Position numbers and translations under genes: made by a program. Shown in pieces: positions 61,282 through 64,000 of a stretch of 64,000 nt of DNA; the first letter of the stretch is position 1, and every line of letters begins with the position of its first letter. The stretch comes from Penelope pileata (taxonomy: Eukaryota > Chordata > Aves > Galliformes > Cracidae). Where the stretch lies: assembly GCA_013396635.1 (NCBI GenBank), contig WBMW01005029.1:332090-396089 (forward strand). The letters are read 5' to 3'. The notes under the pieces are model-generated. The model made no database searches, was not told the origin of the DNA, and saw only the letters and a program-made list of their open reading frames with translations.

Positions 61282-64000
61282 ACACTGTTTTTCTTTTGTT
61301 GCTTTAAGGGGACTTTTATTCCAATGGTTGTAATTACTCATTTGTAATTACTCATCAGGAAAAGCTGTATGTCATTGGCCTGATTAGAATGAAATGTCTT
61401 TCTCTTTCTTTCTTAATTAGTTTGCCCATCTCTTCGATTAGTATTTAAAAACCTGTGTATGTTACATATACTCTGCCAACTGAAGCTTTTAATTGAGATA
61501 CTTTAACGGAAGCACTGAAGTTCAAATTCAGGACAACTAAGTATCTCTAAGTATCTACTGCTGTTGTTGAATTCTCTTGATATATGCTGACCATGGATGA
61601 AAAACAGATTACTCTCACCTGTATACCTACGTGTGGAATTTGAACACTTCAGCCTGTAACATCTGAAATCTCACATGGAAGAGGGCTAAATCTGGTTTTA
61701 TTTTGTTGTGTTTTGGAATATTTTTCTTCTCAGCTTGACACTAACTTTCACTGAAACAGCAAGAAGTAGATAAGACAATGAAAAACTGCTTGGTTTAATT
61801 GCTTAAGTTTTAATTTTAAAATTGATCTGTGCAAGCATTACTTTTTTTCTTAAGGTTATCAGTAAGCAAAGTCAGTTTTCACAAATAAATTTATCATCAG
61901 GTCCAGAGATGCATGCTTCTAACCAATGAAGAATACTTTGGAAGATTATAAATAAGAGAACTTCTTTCTTGACCAAACAAGTCATACAAGTGTAATTTCC
62001 TAAGAGCTTACAATGAAAGTCTTGAATAGAATTAACTTGGTGAGATTTTTCTAGCACTGCAGGTGGTAGAGGCTGTAGAGACTCTTGATAGAGCTTTTAA
62101 TGGAATGGATACAATATTGGAAGGAACATAGCACGGAGTTTCATGAAGGTACTCTCTTTTTTTCCCAATTGTTTACCTCTAAAACTTAGCTCAGATATTT
62201 TTAAACCTCATGATACACTTTAAGCACCTGGTCAAAACCACAGGGGCAAAAAAAAAAAAAAAGTAGTAGACTTCTAATCTATCTGCTATTTCTACACAGG
62301 ATGAGCAACCTATGGTGTAGCTTTCCAGAAAGCTATGCCCTTCCTAGTATTATTTTACTCACTACAAAGTGTTTTCCTGCTAGCTAATTTATGTCTTCCC
62401 TAAAGAAATTCATGTTACATTTTTCCTAACCTCAGCCAATAAAGGGAATGGATTATTCATATTTTCTTTACAAGTCTTTTACTGTAGATCTTTCTTGTTT
62501 CTACAGTTATCTATCCCTTTTCTGTCTTCCTCTACTTAGGCTGTGTTATCTAGAACTCTACACAAATTGAAGTTCTCAGTTCTCTCTAGAGGTTTAAATC
62601 TTTATTAAAATTCACTGGGGCTCTTAACAGCACTGAAGAGAGATTCAGTCTTGCTTCAGAATGAACAACTCATATTCCTCTTTACACATCTTACTTAGAT
62701 AATAATTTAATAGTATGATACCACTGAGAGATATTTAGCTAGTTGACCATTGTTATCTCCAGGTGCTTCCTTGCTAAATAGCTACCAATCCATTTGCTTC
62801 TCACCTTGTAATTGCCCCAGTATAGATTACTTTGTTTGTCTGAACACAGTTGCAGTGGATCTTTTTCTCCCGAGATCGTTTTTCAAATTTTGATGTCTTC
62901 TTTAATTGCAATAAATGCTGTCTTCTCTGAAAAGATCAGACAGTTGTAGCGATATAAGCATTCAAACGACGTGTTTCATTATAGTATAGGGTCTCTCTCA
63001 GAGAAGATTTCAGAGGTTTTGGTAGTGTTTAGACTGTCAGAAGCACTACACAATAGATTCTGTCCTTTCTTTATAGAAATGCATTTGGATGTGCATGCAT
63101 ATCATACATACCCATCATTTGAATGATTTGTGTCTGTGCTTCCCTTCATTCCTACCCTCTTCTAAACTTGATTTTGCCTGGCTTCAGAGTGACTGGTCTT
63201 TTGCTGCTGACATCATTTCATTTTAAGGTTTTTAAACATTCATTTGGCAGAAGGAAGTGCTTTATTTAAACAGAGATGGTTCATTAATAGGAGAACCATG
63301 TAATGTAACCAGACATTAAATGATCCCCGTGGAATGTATGAGTCTGGAGTGCTTCCCCTTAATTGCTGTAGTAGGAAATGAACACAAATTCCCTGGTTAA
63401 TAACATGTGAGTCTAAGTTAAAGAATAGTTTGATGGGCTCACTCTTTCCCCTTGTCATCCATAAGGGATACTGGTCCTTGAACTGTATTTGCAATCTAGT
63501 TCATTTTGAAAATACTGTATTATTTTCCCTTCCTTTTTAAATAGGTGAAACATGCCAGCAATTAATCAGTGTTTTCAAACTAGTTATGATTAAACTTTCA
63601 TAGTGTTGATTACAGTTAATTGTTGATTCGTCTCCCAACTGTTCATCTCATGATTTATCTTTACATCAATTTCACCTGAAGAGACTTGCGTCAAAATTTC
63701 CAATTGGACAGTTTACGTCACAATCATGGAGGAAATCTGGGTTTGATTTATAGATGGTTTTTGCTAGTACTCATTTAAAGCCAAGGTTTGTAAAGATGAT
63801 CAGAGCTGTGACAATTGAAAACATGAAAATGTGTAAAGCATGGGTGTTTTTTGTTTTTCTTTTCAATAGAAATGTAATGCTACTAATAACACTACTTGTA
63901 GCACCAGTATTGTAAATTGCAAAGGTTGATGCTCTCTAATGCCATCGAATAGTTTGATTTTTAAATTATATTTTTCACATTTCATTTCCTTTTCTTTCTT
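61282..64000 (+). other. LAMA2 intron 2 (start), no recognised feature
   Basis: 2.7 kb of AT-rich sequence with a 15-base A run at 62248-62262. The next LAMA2 exon (expected to contain the conserved 'NAIDG...WWQSPS' segment of the LN domain) was looked for and not seen. No transposon recognised. Confidence 0.7.
62248..62262. repeat. Poly-A run
   Basis: Fifteen consecutive A within intron 2. Confidence 0.85.

Overview
The window looks like a large intron of a bird gene, most likely from a galliform (chicken, turkey or quail lineage). Four signals support this: many CR1 LINE fragments with the avian 3' tail, several TA-flanked mariner elements of the type described in chicken as Galluhop, one avian ERVL-type solo LTR, and AT-rich sequence with large exon-free spacing. 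The species cannot be fixed from the sequence alone.

I can support only one coding exon, at 61105-61275 on the + strand. It encodes the start of the laminin N-terminal domain of laminin alpha-2 (LAMA2). Its 171-bp length and phase 1 at both ends match exon 2 of the vertebrate gene as I know it. The sequence before 61105 is therefore read as the distal part of intron 1 and the sequence after 61275 as the start of intron 2. Exon 1 (start codon, signal peptide) and exon 3 are not visible here.

Layout: 1-574 is an assembly gap. 575-15167 is intron with mariner pieces (1600-1714, 11890-12422, 14075-15165) and CR1 pieces (2080-2295, 5112-5312, and one nested inside the mariner at 14123-14829). 15168-35221 is repeat-poor intron with one ERVL solo LTR at 24719-25220. 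35222-57622 is a CR1-rich zone with about ten copies, one further mariner end (38299-38407), nested and inverted arrangements, a probable haplotype misjoin at 39152, and a 512-base gap (57106-57617) inside a CR1 copy. 57623-61104 is repeat-poor intron leading to the exon, and 61276-64000 is intron 2.

None of the other open frames resembles a gene I recognise; in AT-rich sequence of this length, frames of 60-135 codons are expected by chance. No tRNA, rRNA, CRISPR or bacterial-type system was seen. The most interesting observations concern transposon insertion: short direct duplications at the 5' junction of several CR1 copies, a CR1 insertion that seems to be present on one haplotype and absent on the other, and a small unexplained repeat module around 43.8-44.0 kb with a partial copy at 47.8 kb.
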